From NCBI RefSeq assembly GCF_040954835.1, contig NC_090706.1, positions 29,459,148 to 29,523,147 of the forward strand: a DNA stretch of 64,000 bases, given 5' to 3'. Each line of letters opens with the position of its first letter. Positions within the stretch are counted from its first letter, which is position 1. Position numbers and translations under genes: made by a program. Shown here piece after piece: positions 12,601 through 24,879 of this stretch. The notes beneath the pieces are model-generated. The model had not been told where the DNA came from. It ran no database searches and saw nothing but the letters and a program-made list of their open reading frames with translations. The stretch comes from Lepisosteus oculatus. Its lineage: Eukaryota > Chordata > Actinopteri > Semionotiformes > Lepisosteidae.

Positions 12601-15600
12601 TTCAAAATGCTATGTCAACATCGTCACACCACAGGAATCGTGAAATATGCTTTACAATATTTACAATATTCACACATCAGCACCAGCCTTATGCACGAGC
12701 ATCTGCACCAGGCTTCCGAGGCCGACAAGGCCCAGACCACAGTGCCTTGTTGTGGTGTGCTCCCTTTTGTGGTTAGTGTTGTGTCCTCTGTTCTCTCTCC
12801 AGGTTTTCAGCGGAAATGTGGATGGCGCTCTGGACGGGGTGACCAGAGCAGCTGGAAAGGCTCCCAAAGCCAGTACCGCTCACTACAACACACGCGCACG
12901 CACGCACGCACGCACCACAAACCGAACCCATGAGCCTCCCCGCCACGCGCTCTCGCCCACCCCTCACCTGCGCCATCTTGCCGAAGTCCAGCCCCGGGCG
13001 CGCGCAGTGCGGCCCCTCGGGGTCGCGGCGCCGCTTGATGCCCGGCTTGCGCAGGTGGAGGTCGCAGGGCTGCGACTGGCTGCGGGGCAGCGCGCCGGCC
13101 GGGGGCGGGGCGCGCCGCGAGCAGGAGGGGGTGCTGCAGGCCGAGGAGGGCGAGGGGGGCCCGGGGGGCGGCGGCAGGAAGCGGGCGGCGGCCTCCTGGA
13201 TGTGCACGGGCGAGAGGGAGAAGCGGCGCTGGGAGAGGGGCGGCGGGGGGGCGCAGAAGAGGGGCGAGGAGGAGGAGGACGGCGGGGAGGGGAAGAAGCA
13301 GCCCCCCCCGCCTGCCTCTGCCCCCGCCTCCCAGGGGAAGCTCCAGTGCAGGGGGGAGTCCGGGGACAGGGCCAGGCTGAAGAAGGTGGGGCTGCTGGGG
13401 GAGGGCAGGGAGGAGCTGGGGGCTCTCTGGGGCCTCTGTGGCCCCTGCAGCGGGCAGGACCCTCCGGCCCCCCCGCCGCTGTGGCACCGCCGCTTGACGG
13501 GGGTCCAGATCTTGGAGCCGCTGGGGCGCCAGGGGGCGCGGCAGCGGGACAGGTCCTCAGGCACGGACAGCGAGCGACAGTGGCGCTTGGGGGGCGGCGG
13601 GGGGGCAGGGGGCGCGCCGGGACAGGACAGGTCCGTCACCGAGGTGCTGGGGACCAGGAGCTGCTGCGTCGCCTCGCCCCCGCCTACGGGAGGCGCACCG
13701 TGGGCCGCGCCAGCCAGGGCCGAGCTGTCCTGCAGACCGGGCCCGGGGGAGCACAGCCTCCAGCAGCTGGTCTCTGCAGAGAGAGAGAGACGACATTGGA
13801 ACGAGGCAAGAGGAAGAAAAAGGAAGTTGAAGTGATGATAACTGCACTCTAGAGCCCAGCTGCTGTTGTGTAGGAAAAGCAGAGACAGAGCAGACGTGTG
13901 GAGAGAAGTGATACAGAAAGGAAAAGAACCTCAAAATATCCTCCCAGTGTCCCCCAGTCCTCACTCCTCTGCACAGACAGCCAGATCACCAGTGTCTCCC
14001 CAGTCCTCACTCCTCTGCACAGACAGCCAGATCACCAGTGTCTCCCCAGTCCTCACTCCTCTGCACAGACAGCCAGATAACCAGTGTCCACCCAGTCCTC
14101 ACTCCTCTGCACAGACAGCCAGATAACCAGTGTCCACCCAGTCCTCACTCCTCTGCACAGACTGATCGCCAGTGTCCCCCAGTCCTCAGAGATGCTGTCC
14201 TCCTGTTCTCAGTGTTAAATGCTCTTCCCTGTAGTTCCCACTGGAATCCTCCTAGATTATGTTTAGCTGTTCGTTCTGAACAAGTCCTCCAGGTACGAGC
14301 GTGTCGGTGTCTTAGGAGAATGTGAGCTCTTGTATCAGGGTCCCCTCAGTCATCTCTCTTCAAGACCAAAGAGATTCACTTCCTTCTGCCTGTCAATGTG
14401 GCACACTCCCGTATTCCCCAGAATAGATCTGGTCACTCTGCTCTGGCCTGATTCCAACCCAACACTAATTTTCTTGTATTGTGGTGTTTGAAACGGAGCA
14501 TCATTTTCTAGATGAGCGCATTGAAAAAAACAACAACATCCCTGGCTTTGAATCCTACATGTTTAAGTATATACCCTAACATTCTGTGTTTTGTTGCTTC
14601 CTCGGTGTCCATGAAAAGGATTTGTCAGTTCAGACATGCATGAACACGTGTGGCATTTTCCATCTTGTCCTGGCCCAGGCAGAGGGCAACAAAGGGTTAA
14701 GTCCTTCGCTCTAGAAACGCAGGAGTTCCTTATGCACATGCCTTTCTGGCCAGACAGACGTTACCAACTAAAAAGAATATAAAAGTGGTCTTCCAGGACT
14801 CCCTGATGAGCCTGTTTTACCCGTACTGTAAAAGGACGAGTAGCTTACATCCCGAATACGAGCTGGGCCACACCCCAGAGCAAGGGGAGGACAGAGCTGT
14901 CTGAATGGAACACCAGAAAGCAAGAGCGCCACTGATCACCGATAGTCCCCCAGGACACAGCTGGCCAGCCATCACTAGCCACAGGAGAGAGCCTGACAGT
15001 CACACAGCGGGAGCCCAGGGCCTGGTGCAGGAGAGAGTCTCACAACCACACAGCAGGAGCCCAGGGCCTGGTGCAGGAGAGAGTCTCACAGTCACACAGC
15101 AGGAGCCCAGGGCCTGGTGCAGGAGAGAGTCTCACAGTCACACAGCAGGAGCCCAGGGCCTGGTGCAGGAGAGAGTCTCACAGTCACACAGCAGGAGCCC
15201 AGGGCCTGGTGCAGGAGAGAGTCTCACAGTCACACAGCAGGAGCCCAGGGCCTGGTGCAGGAGAGAGTCTCACAGTCACACAGCAGGAGCCCAGGGCCTG
15301 GTGCAGGAGAGAGTCTCACAGTCACACAGCAGGAGCCCAGGGCCTGGTGCACGAGAGTCTCACAGTCACACAGCAGGAGCCCAGGGCCTGGTGCAGGAGA
15401 GAGTCTCACAGTCACACAGCAGGAGCCCAGGGCCTGGTGCAGGAGAGAGTCTCACAGTCACACAGCAGGAGCCCAGGGCCTGGTGCAGGAGAGAGTCTCA
15501 CAGTCACACAGCAGGAGCCCAGGGCCTGGTGCAGGAGAGAGTCTCACAGTCACACAGCAGGAGCCCAGGGCCTGGTGCAGGAGAGAGTCTCACAGTCACA

Positions 15601-18398
15601 CAGCAGGAGCCCAGGGCCTGGTGCAGGAGAGAGCCTGACAGTCACACAGCAGGAGCCCAGGGCCTGGTGCAGGAGAGTCTCACAGTCACACAGCAGGAGC
15701 CCAGGGCCTGGTGCAGGAGAGAGTCTCACAGTCACACAGGAGTTTGAGTAAACTAATTTTTTCAAAGTATGCCAGTAGCTACATTGGTAATTAACTTTTT
15801 AAGCTCCCCCCCAAGTTCTTGACAGTTTTGAAAAATAACCACCTTCGCTGTTGGGGTATGGGACTTGGCTTGGGAGAAGTGAATTTCCCCATCACTGCAG
15901 GAGCGCCAGGGCACAGACACTCATGGCGTCTTTATTTAACTGGAGCACCTTGGCTCTCGCAGAGTTTGCACTTCTTACGGTAAAGACACAAAACAAAAAC
16001 ACGCCAGGGGCGTGGGCGTCCCGACTCGGCCCCGCGCGGGGCTCTGCTCTTTCGGTTTCGCTCACCGCGGCCTCGGCTCCCTGCACCCCAGGCCTCGCTG
16101 AGCTCGGCGCCCGGGAGGCAGCCCAGAGGTGACATTTACACCTCTGAAAGGTGATCGGCAGCGCGGGCCGGGGCGCAGACACTGCTGACGTCCTCTCGCC
16201 ATCCGGCGAGCTCGCCTGCCCACAGCTCCCGCGGTGCAAGAAGAAAACGGGTCAGATATAAACCCCAGAGGGCTGGCGGCGAACACGAGCGCTAGCCTTC
16301 TCACCACCCGAAACACAAGAACTGCTGACTCCGAGACTCGGGTATCGCGCCATCACGCTCTTCCTTCCCAGGGCCGCAAGATAAAAAAAAAACGACTTCA
16401 GAAACGACCACGGCAAAACGGTGCTGTCAGCAAGCACTCTCCTGTGCAACGCCACGCTCACGCCCGCCGAGAGCACCGAGCTGGGTCGCACGTCTGCCCA
16501 GGGCAGAGACACGCAAAAGTTCAATGTAAAGGTCACGGATGAGTACAGGAGGCTGTTTGGTAGCTAATTGATCGCAGGATCTCGGCCAGCTGTTTCTTGA
16601 AAAGAAGCCAGAGTACCGGTTTCAACAACAATAGCTGGGCAGCTTGCTCCACACTCCCACCACCCTTTGTGTGGAGAGAGCCTCTTGTCCCGACAGTAGG
16701 AACTCTGCCAGCTGTTTCTTGAACAGAAGCCAGGGTATGGGTTCCAACAACAATCTTCCTCTGGCTCCCAAGTCCGAGCTCTTCATTCTGAAGAAGAGGC
16801 TGCTGTGCAGTTCAGCACGCTGCAGGACCAGGACTCCCCACCTGAGGTGAAGAGGAGGAGCTCTTTCCAAGCTGCCTGCTGCCATACAGCACTGCCTGTC
16901 GCTTCCCAGCACAGTGTGGCCGGTGTTGTTCAGATACTTCAGCTCTCTCTGGCTCACAATGCTGAGGAGGGAGGTACCGCTGCAGCAGAGCCAGGGTGTC
17001 TGCAGCAGGGGTCCCCAGTCCTGGAGGGTCAGGGTGTCTGCAGCAGGGGTCCCCAGTCCTGGAGGGTCGGGGTGTCTGCAGGAGGGGGTCCCCAGTCCTG
17101 GAGGGTCGGGGTGTCTGCAGGAGGGGGTCCCCAGTCCTGGTCCTGGAGCATCAGTGTGTCTGCAGGAGGGGTCCCCCAGTCCTGGTCCTGGAGCATCAGT
17201 GTGTCTGCAGCAGGGGTCCCCAGTCCTGGAGGGTCAGGGTGTGCAGCAGGGGTCCCCAGTCCTGGTCCTGTAGGGTCAGGGTGTCTGCAGGAGGGGTCCC
17301 CCAGTCCTGGTCCTGGAGGATCAGTGTGTCTACAGCAGGGGTCCCCAGTCCTAGAGGGTCAGGGTGTGCAGCAGGGGTTCCCAGTCCTGGTCCTGTAGGG
17401 TCAGGGTGTCTGCAGGAGGGGTCCCCCAGTCCTGGTCCTGGAGCGTCAGTGTGCCTGCAGCAGGGGTCCCCCAGTCCTGGTGGGTCAGGGTGTGCAGCAG
17501 GGGTCCCCAGTCCTGGTCCTGTAGGGTCAGGGTGTCTGCAGGAGGGGTCCCCCAGTCCTGGTCCTGGAGCGTCAGTGTGCCTGCAGGAGGGGTCCCCCAG
17601 TCCTGGTGGGTCAGGGTGTCTGCAGCAGGGGTCCCCCAGTCCTGGAGGGTCAGTGTGTTTGCAGCAGGGGTCCCCAGTCCTGGTCCCAGTCCCCACCCTG
17701 GCTGCCTCTGAGGACACCAGATACCAAGGACACAATTACGATGTCTGGACCCTGCACCCTGAAAGCCCTAGGGATCCTTCAAAAGCCCACATCCTTCAAA
17801 AGCCAACGGCGAAAATAAGGAGCTCCTCCAATATCAGCTGGAAATCCAGAAACGTCGGAATGGATTTTTTCAAAGGGGGAGGAGAAAAAAGGAGCTGAGT
17901 GTCGTCCTGTCTAACCGTCAGCACCCAGAGTCGAACCCGAATGTGTGGTAGGGGGCTATTACACTGTCAAACCCAGGACAAAGAGGGATGCGGTTACCAA
18001 GGTGACCCCTACCTGGCGTCAATCCATAGGTGGTCCAGCAGCCTGCGTGGCCAGGGGGCTCAGGCACTGACTGAAACACACAGACACAGGCAGTCAGCCC
18101 ACAGATCACAGCTCAGGACCCGAGTGCTCCCCAGCACGGCCGTACAGCTGAAACAGAGATACAGGTCTCCACGGGATCAGACCACACATATCTGAGCGAC
18201 ATCAGGGCCATCGGGCCGCACTTTCACACAGGGGGACAGCGGAACAGAAGAGGTCCGGAGACCCGGACCCACACATGACGGAACGGACACAGACGGGACA
18301 GCAGTGGGCTCCCTCACCAGGTTGAGGGTGAAGGCTCTGTGGTAGGTGTGGTCGTCCAGACTCTGTTTCTGCAGCTGTTTGGTGATGAGGGTCACCAT
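6681..18398 (-). CDS. fam53c: FAM53C-like nuclear protein, 405 aa, four coding exons
   Basis: Coding exons: 18398-18318, 18070-18013, 13773-12968 and 6953-6681. All have GT-AG borders and the phases agree. The N-terminus MVTLITKQLQKQSLDD is the FAM53 signature start. Residues 109-118 (KRHCRSLSVP) and 128-143 (WRPSGSKIWTPVKRRC) are the conserved family core, a probable 14-3-3 and nuclear-localisation region. FFSLALSPDS, RRFSLSP and RSQSQPCDL follow, then LDFGKM near residue 310. The tail has an LSES-E6-D4 acidic run and ends LDLTLIEEN, like human FAM53C (392 aa). FAM53 proteins are nuclear; FAM53B/Simplet aids beta-catenin nuclear entry, and the FAM53C role is less settled. The small second exon (58 nt) is weakly conserved and was chosen because its phases fit exactly (0 in, 1 out). 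The antisense of the big exon is also open but is a GC artefact. Confidence 0.9.
7003..7258. repeat. 40-bp minisatellite, about 6 copies
   Basis: The unit GACCGCCTGTACACTCACAC plus 20 bp repeats exactly every 40 bp. It lies in fam53c intron 3, just upstream (in gene direction) of the last coding exon. Confidence 0.9.
7327..7497 (+). repeat. 55-bp family, locus 1 (about 3 copies)
   Basis: Copies of a 55-bp unit with core CTGTAAAGCCTGGAGTGGAT. The same unit occurs at 8585-9005, 20565-20960, 22450-22555 and 61195-61285. Confidence 0.85.
7498..8584. other. fam53c intron 3, unassigned
   Basis: GC-rich single-copy sequence with a short CA/CG-alternating patch near 8105-8150. No exon with a matching phase or known domain was found. 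Confidence 0.4.
8585..9005 (+). repeat. 55-bp family, locus 2 (about 7.5 copies)
   Basis: Same 55-bp unit and orientation as at 7327-7497, in the same intron. The copies vary mainly in the last bases (GTGTG, GTCAG or GTGCG). Confidence 0.9.
9006..10589. other. fam53c intron 3, GC-rich single-copy stretch
   Basis: CpG-rich in parts (9.7-10.3 kb) with several G-runs. Overlapping open frames on both strands have no recognisable domain. An internal or alternative promoter is possible but unsupported. Confidence 0.35.
10590..11850. repeat. CA/CG-rich minisatellite, about 33-bp unit, some 38 copies
   Basis: Units of CGATCCCCACACACACACGC plus CACCGTCACACT repeat with variable CA and CG run length. 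Alternating purine-pyrimidine blocks (CACACACGCGCGC) are frequent, especially at 11525-11735. It lies inside fam53c intron 3, and long reading frames across it are artefacts. Confidence 0.9.
12195..12575. repeat. Minisatellite with CACTGTACCACCCCAACACC core
   Basis: Alternating subunits (CACTGTACCACC, CCTCATACTCA, CCACTGTACTCA) give a compound unit of roughly 58 bp, about 6-7 copies, in fam53c intron 3. Confidence 0.85.
13955..14190. repeat. 46-bp minisatellite, about 5 copies
   Basis: The unit CAGTCCTCACTCCTCTGCAC plus 26 bp recurs at 46 bp just upstream (in gene direction) of the large fam53c exon, in intron 2. Confidence 0.9.
14985..15742. repeat. 46-bp minisatellite, about 16 copies
   Basis: The unit contains GTCACACAGCAGGAGCCCAG. 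It is highly homogeneous with occasional 2-bp deletions (for example near 15350 and 15675), suggesting recent amplification. It lies in fam53c intron 2. Confidence 0.92.
16560..16750 (-). mobile_element. Dispersed repeat carrying the GGTGGTGGGAGTGTGGA motif
   Basis: In minus orientation this stretch matches segments at 30770-30860, 38940-39260 and 58150-58290, which share a block with 'acacagagggtggtgggagt'. A CAGCTGTTTCTTGAA block occurs twice here (about 16588 and 16708), so it is internally duplicated. The class of element is not determined. Confidence 0.55.
16985..17700. repeat. Variable minisatellite (GGTCCCCAGTCCTGGAGGGT)
   Basis: About 16 units of 37-52 bp with two subtypes, differing by an extra 'tcctggtcctg' insertion. 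It lies in fam53c intron 2 about 300 bp from the small second coding exon. Confidence 0.88.
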
Positions 18399-18516
18399 GG
18401 CGACGGGCGGCGGGGTGGGGGGGAGGCGGGGGAAGCGTTGGGCGGTCCGTGCGTGCGTGCGTTGGCGAGCGTGGCGCTGGCTCCGCCCCTCTGGGCCGGG
18501 CTGCCCAGCCCGCGAC

Positions 18517-18561
18517 TCACTGAGACTCCATGATTGACACCAGGAGCGCCATCTCTACAGC
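18517..18561 (-). promoter_or_regulatory. fam53c: fam53c leader with an 11-codon upstream ORF
   Basis: A good acceptor (TCTCTCTCAG) ends at 18562. Downstream on the minus strand an ATG at 18552 opens MALLVSIMESQ and stops at 18517, before the main ATG at 18398. If the leader exon runs from 18561 through the main start, this is a translated-upstream-ORF candidate. The TGA overlaps a GTGAGT donor-like motif, so the exon might instead end there. Confidence 0.4.
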
Positions 18562-18649
18562 CTGAGAGAGACAGAGAGACAGGGTCAGGGGTCACCCCCA
18601 TCACTGACACCGAGAGCACCGTCAGGCACTGAGCTTTCTCCTTCAGATT

Positions 18650-19735
18650 AGAATGAGGCTCTCTGATATCAATGCTGCCACAAACATCTGGCTGAGGACA
18701 TATGAAAGTTTAATACAACCTATATAGCGGCTACATCTACTCAAGGGTCCACTCACAGGCCAGGATTACACTAAATGGGACAAAGACCCCCCCTAAAAGA
18801 TCCCATGGAAGACCTGCACACAGAGTTCTGTAAAAACATTCTCCATGTACAGAGAAAAACACCTAACTATGTGTGCACGGCTTTATTAGGCCAATATCCA
18901 TTACTAATCAGCATACAGAATAGAGCTATAAAATAAAATACTTATTACACTTGAAACACACTGACCAGAGCTCCTACCACCACAGGGTCCTGCTGAGCCA
19001 AGAGCTGAGCCCAGAGAAGAGCCCCCTCAGACAGCTGGTCCTGAAGCTCACTGACACCAACCAACCTCAGGACAGCACAGCTAGAACATCATGGATCAAA
19101 ATAAACCAAACAACACTACCTCATCCACTGGGACACACACACAAACACAACATAAACTGGGCCCTAAGAAGGCAATACACTCTAGCTGAGTATCTGACCA
19201 GGATAAGAAACAGCAAAGAGATACAGACCCTGTGAAGTGCTGGCTCAGTGACCATAGCCTGGACATAAAAACTGGACACAGACAGACCTGAGTGTCCAAA
19301 GAGGACAGGCTCAGTGACCATAGCCTGGGCATAGAAACTGTGTGACACAGACAGACCTGACTGTCCAGAGAGGACAGGCTGTGTTCTCACTGCCAGCAGG
19401 GAGCAGCAGGGACAGAGATACACTTTCTGCTGCACTGTGAGAAATACTCTGGGATTAGACAGTTATTCTCCCTTAAAATAACAATTCTAATACCACAATT
19501 CCCACACCTGTTAGAATCAGCTTCCGATCCCACTGGGAGAGGAAACTCAATAGAGATCCAGCCCAGTGTGTGTGATCTCCTGTCACAGCCTGAGGACAGA
19601 CAGTGAGCCCGTCTCTCAATAACGTTGTATGTGATGTCTGAAAACGTCGTATAATATGTTTGCACTATAAATATTGTATTATTTGTATCATCTTCGACAA
19701 TTAATCAGTCCTGGCAATAAAGCTCTTTGAATTTG
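18650..19735 (+). mobile_element. 3' end of a non-LTR (LINE) retrotransposon
   Basis: Broken plus-strand reading segments resemble the C-terminal part of a LINE ORF2, such as LLGQYPLLISIQNRAIKYL near 18870-18940. A cysteine/histidine-rich stretch with CEKYSGIRQ at about 19435-19460 follows, and the element ends in an AATAAAGCTCTTTGAATTTG tail at 19716-19735. Stops and frame changes show it is dead. It lies upstream of the fam53c start codon, probably in its first intron. A 66-bp segment inside it (19235-19385) is duplicated and also found at 41.7, 46.8 and 49.7 kb. Confidence 0.65.
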
Positions 19736-20560
19736 AATCTGAGAGGGTCAGGGCAAAGCACCTGACAAAGCGCTGAGGGGACAGCGAGTCTGTGGCACGT
19801 GCACATGTCTGCCCTCCATAGCACAGACCTTAAATTCAAGGTGGTTTGATCACCTTAATAACTCTTGCGAAATGTACACACTTGTATAATCCAGAAAAAT
19901 GCATATGGACTTCGAGTGAAATTAAAGATACAAAAATGTTATCTTACAGTAAAGTAAGAGGTTTAAAGACCCATCCTTGCAGCAGGTAAAACTTGTAAAA
20001 CTTGTAGTGAATCCGACTGCTAAGACACAGGGAACCAGAAGGACTGCCCAGGAGCCTGGTTCAAGCATGAGGCTGATGATTATCTATAGCAACACCGGGC
20101 TCAGCTTCCTTCTCTCTTGAAAACAGGTTCATGATTGACAGCTGGATCCCCAAGGAAGACAAGCACAGCAGCTCTCGTTATCTGGGCACCTCCAGCTCCA
20201 TGGGAGCACAGACACGAGCACGGAGACCGACTCCCGAGCCCGTACCGACAGTCTGCTCGCCAGGCTGCGTGCACACGTTTACGCAAAACACACACCCAGC
20301 AAGACAGCCAGCTGCCTGGAGATAAGGCAACTGCCACCACTTCCACCCTCAGGGGTAAGGAAGGTGAAACGCAGAGGTCAGAGGGCGATGAGGGCTAGGA
20401 GGGGCTGGGGTTCTGGAGATCTCGGTTTAGCAGCAAGATGGAAGGAGGAAGAATTCCACTCATCGACATGTAATTAAACTGCAGCTCCACTCACGCCCCC
20501 ATACTCTAGCCCTGAGCTAGATTTTTGTGGGTGTATTTACTTCATAGAAACCACAGAATC
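19736..20560. other. Probable fam53c 5' intron, unassigned
   Basis: Single-copy sequence with no recognised exon, RNA gene or repeat. Confidence 0.35.
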
Positions 20561-20564
20561 TCAG

Positions 20565-20960
20565 TGCACAGCCGTTTGATCCACTACAGTGCGACTCCCA
20601 GTGCACAGCAGTCTGGTCCACTCCTGGCTTTACAGTGCTGTCAGTCACACTCCCAGTGCACAGCAGTGTGGTCCACTCCAGGCTTTACAGTGCTGTCAGT
20701 CACACTCCCAGTGCACAGCAGTCTGGTCCACTCCAGGCTTTACAGTGCTGTCAGTCACACTCCCAGTGCACAGCAGTCTGGTCCACTCCTGGCTTTACAG
20801 TGCTGTCAGTCACACTCCCAGTGCACAGCGGCCTGATCCACTCCAGGCTTTACAGTGCTGTCAGTCACAGTCCCAGTGCACAGCAGTCTGATCCACTCCA
20901 GGCTTTACAGTGCTGTCAGTCCACTCCCAGTGCACAGCAATCTGATCCACTCCAGGCTTT
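20565..20960 (-). repeat. 55-bp family, locus 3 (about 7 copies, inverted)
   Basis: Reverse complement of the unit at 7.3 and 8.6 kb: ATCCACTCCAGGCTTTACAG core at 55-bp spacing with minor variants. Confidence 0.9.
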
Positions 20961-23900
20961 ATCAGCTACACAGTTCTGGTACAGAAGCAACACCAGCTGC
21001 TGGAGATATCAAGCTCTGAAACTTCTGTAACTCCATCATTGATATTCACAGAAGTCCTGCAGCTGCTGAAACTGGAGTGGATCAGGCTGCTGTACACCGG
21101 GGGCCTAATCACTTTCTTCATAACTAAAAACAAGCCCCAGCAGCCTCCTCCCACCTCTCTCATTGCCCCTCCCTTCCTGCTTCTAAGATATTTCAGGTTA
21201 TTTCCCCGCGATTAAAATAGAACACAGAATAAGTCTTATTTCTCAATTCAACCACCACATTACGCCTCTTATCCAACCACACATAATTCAGAAAATGACT
21301 TCACGGGCCTGCGCCGCACGTTCCTTCAGAAACACTGGTCCTCTGCTTTCACCCCTCCCCCCTCCTCTCTCCTCTCGTCCTCCTCTCTCCTCTCTTCTCC
21401 TCCGTTTCCTCTCACCCCTCTCTCCTCCTTGAGCCCAGGAGTGGAAGTGTGCCGATTATTCACTTCCCTCCCCCTTCCTTCCCCACACTCCCTCCCTCCC
21501 TCTCCCTCGATCCCCGATCCCCGCTCCCAGCCCGCGGTCCGTGTTGAAGAGAGAGCCGTGTGAAACCCCCCCGGCCGCGAGACACCGCGGGAACCAAACG
21601 CAGCTCCGCTGGGGACTTCAGCGCGGGGAAACGCAGACGGAAAACCTAGGCGATCCCTAGGAATCGGCCATCCCTGGACAAGCCCAGACATCCTGGCAGC
21701 TGACTTCACCACATCCCAGAGGGAGAGAGAGAGGAGCTTCCTGCCCTGTCTAGTCAACCCACTGATCGGAATCTTAACGAGTTCGCGGGGGGCAGGGAAA
21801 TCGCCAGCCTCGCGCACGAACTCAGGAGCATCTGCCCTCTGCCATCAACTCACCCTGCCCCGGAAGCAGAAGGCCAAATTAAATCAGCCGAGCCACACTT
21901 GGCGTCTCTGTCCATCTCCCGCGTCCACAGAGGGGGACGGCGGCCCCTGCCCAGGCTCCCTAGCCAGGCTGACGGATGAGAGAGGGACTGGACTCGGACC
22001 CCCCCGGCGTGAACATGGTATCGGCCTGCGGCCATGCCAGCGGATACTCTGGCAACAGCAGCCAAAACAGGGCAAGAGAGATGACAGAGGGAGGCCTGGT
22101 GCTCCCCAGTGCTCCAGCAGCACCAGTGTGGTCCTGTAGAGAGGCTCCACAGAGGCAGGTCTGGGGGTCCGCAGCCACCCCTTGTCACACACCCGCGTAG
22201 CTCCAGAACCACAAACCCCCCTCGTCAGGCACCAGCACAGCCATGGAGGACGACCCTCCTACAATAGAGCTAGCCCCTTCCTCTGTCCCAGTGCGGGTTC
22301 GCTGCAGGCACAGCAGAACAAAGCATGAACTTGGCAATGAGCGCCTATAAACCTGCTCACCGACAGCATATCACCTGCATCTGACCCTTCAAAACCAGAC
22401 CATATTCAAAAAATCAAAAAAATCAAAACATCTGTGGTCACATGAAATGTTCATCAGTCTCATTCCCAGTGCACAGCAGTCTGATCCACTCCAGGCTTTA
22501 CAGTGCTGTCAGTCACACTCCCAGTGCACAGCAGTCCCATCCCCTCCAGGCTTTAGCAGTTGTATATACTTTGTTGCAGTTTAATTTCGGATCAGAATTT
22601 TCTGATCTAATCAGCTAAAAACCAGCTTGGCTCTTCCAAGTCAATGGTGACATGCTTCTGCACACATGGAATCACAATGTAATACAGGACCCTTGGATAA
22701 AGCCCACGTTGGGCGCTGGACAAGATAAAAAGAAGTGAACACAGAGCTGTCCCGGAAGAGCCCGAGTTTCCAGAGGACTTGATTTATGACACTTATGTAA
22801 ATCTTCACATGGCCGGTTTGGCATCTTGGGGGATTAAAAGAAAAGCAGCAGCAGGGACAGAAATCCAACTATCTGGCAACTTTGGCGGCTCGCTATTATT
22901 TTTCGGCTCGGTTTCACAGAGTCCACAGATGAGATCGGGGGGGGAACCACGCGTGTCAAGAGCTGACCACTCGGGCTCTGGGGGGGGGGTCATTTTAACT
23001 CAGGAGAAGAGTGGAGCCGCCACGCCAGGCACACACACAGACACGCACCCGAGTGGGGACCGCCCGGCAGAAACGGCTCCGGCCCGTTGCCTTAGTAACG
23101 AGCCAGGGAGCGGAGGACCGGGGTGAGCCAGCCCGCCCGCACACAGAGCTGGCGACGAGTCCGTTTGTGCCTTAATGTCATTAAACGTCATGACCCATCC
23201 GCTCGACCAGCCCCACGCGAATAAACACGCGACAGACACGCACGGCAAAACCTCCCCGGCAGCCACCACGACAAGAGACAAATCGCTACAGCGGCTGATC
23301 AATAACTTACTATTTATAGGCGAGCGCCGTCTCCTGCTTGTTTTCCATTTTTACTCCTACGGTGTTAGAAACCAGTGATGTGGCTGGCGAACACACAGAG
23401 GAGGGAAAGAGCCTTCGCTCGCTATAGGTGGGTCAATTTAAATACAACATTTTAAAAAAACAAACTGCGATAACGTGCCTGACTCGTACAGAAACGGCAA
23501 TCATCACGCCTCCATACTGCGCGATAAAACGAGAAGTAACGTGAAACGCCTATCCCCATTTTTTTTAGAAAAAACACCCCTGGAATGAAAAACAGGATTT
23601 ATGATGCATCTGTAATTGATCTCCAGCAACTCTACCAGGTACGCGTGCCGAAGGGAAACACACACATCGGGAATTGAGAAACGAGCAATATTATTCAGCG
23701 TTTTCAGGAACGGGTTTTCGTCACGACCCGTGGTATCTATCGCAGAGAAACCCCCTCAGCCTGTGGCAGCCCATCGCGACTGAGCGCTCGCCGGAGATAA
23801 TGTCCGCATTACCTGCCCGAAGGATCTCCTTAGCAACCGAGAGCAGCACGGAGCAACCAGAGGCCTCGCGCTGGGAATAAATACCGCGGGAGGTACCACC

Positions 23901-24870
23901 GTGGAGAACGAGGGGGGGGGGGGGAGGCGGTTCTTTCTCAACGTGCCGAGAAACGAAATCGGGGCTCCACACGGACAACCGAACCCGTACATGGGCCTCC
24001 ACGTCAACAGGATGGCGTTACCATTTTTGTATTGAGTATTTTTATACCCGCTTTTGCCCAGAATTGTAGTATACTGTTCCCCTTGAACTAAAAATTGCTT
24101 TCGCCCAGGAGCAACGAAAGGAAAGAAGAGGGGAGTGCAAATGAACAACACGAGTAGAATAAAAAAAAAACCTTAACATCTGTCTCTCACATGGGTTTAA
24201 AATTCATTTTAATTCTGGAGCCAAAACAATTTATTAAATACAGGGCAGTTGAGGGGGAAAGGTTGTGTTAAGAGCGCATTACTTCTCAGGAAAACACCCC
24301 CTTGCGCTTGGGATTTCAGGGGGGGGGGGGGGGGGTACGAACGCGAGAACGCTGGAACTGTGGGTAATGTAGTTCTGCCGAAGGTGCTGCCCGAATGCCC
24401 ATCACCTGTGTCGGCGACTTCGGGTGCTTGCAGAAAACCTTTCTTTTACCATGCGACAACACCGTGCACAAAACTGTTAGAGAGGGGTTAAAGACTTGGA
24501 AACAAGACGGGTTCGAGCCCGGTGGGAGAAAATTATTTAACACTATAAAAACCATAAGTAAATATAGGACGGGAGACAAACGGCAGAAAACCAGTCCCAT
24601 AGCCTGTTTTGGCTTCAGGGGGCGGGGGAAGCCACCAGAGAGCGTGCCTCTAATTACAGAGGAGCCCTCCCGCCGGGGAATGAGAAAATGAGCTGTTGAT
24701 AAACCCAGCTCTGCGTGGGGCACAGACACGGGGCAGGCAGGCCGCTCGCTGGCATTGGCGAATTAGCGTTTCGGAGCCCTTCCGTGGGTAAGGGTCATGA
24801 GCGTTTTCTCACTCTAGTTTGGCCCACAGCTCCGAGGGAGCTTCAGAAAAGTCTTCACCCAGACGACAGC
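20961..24870. other. Probable fam53c 5' region, unassigned
   Basis: Mixed sequence with CpG-rich patches at 21480-21640 and 22900-23260 and G-runs at 23908 and 24318. A single 55-bp-family remnant (minus) lies at 22450-22555. A minus-strand AATAAA at 24230-24235 could serve slbp2, which would imply a 3' UTR of about 1.6 kb. No coding exon was recognised. Confidence 0.35.
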
Positions 24871-24879
24871 CCTCTAAAC

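Noticed and set aside
12647-13852. Long plus-strand open frames (about 300-400 codons)
   Set aside because: They are antisense to the large fam53c exon, whose minus-strand product has clear family motifs. GC-rich codons leave the other strand open.
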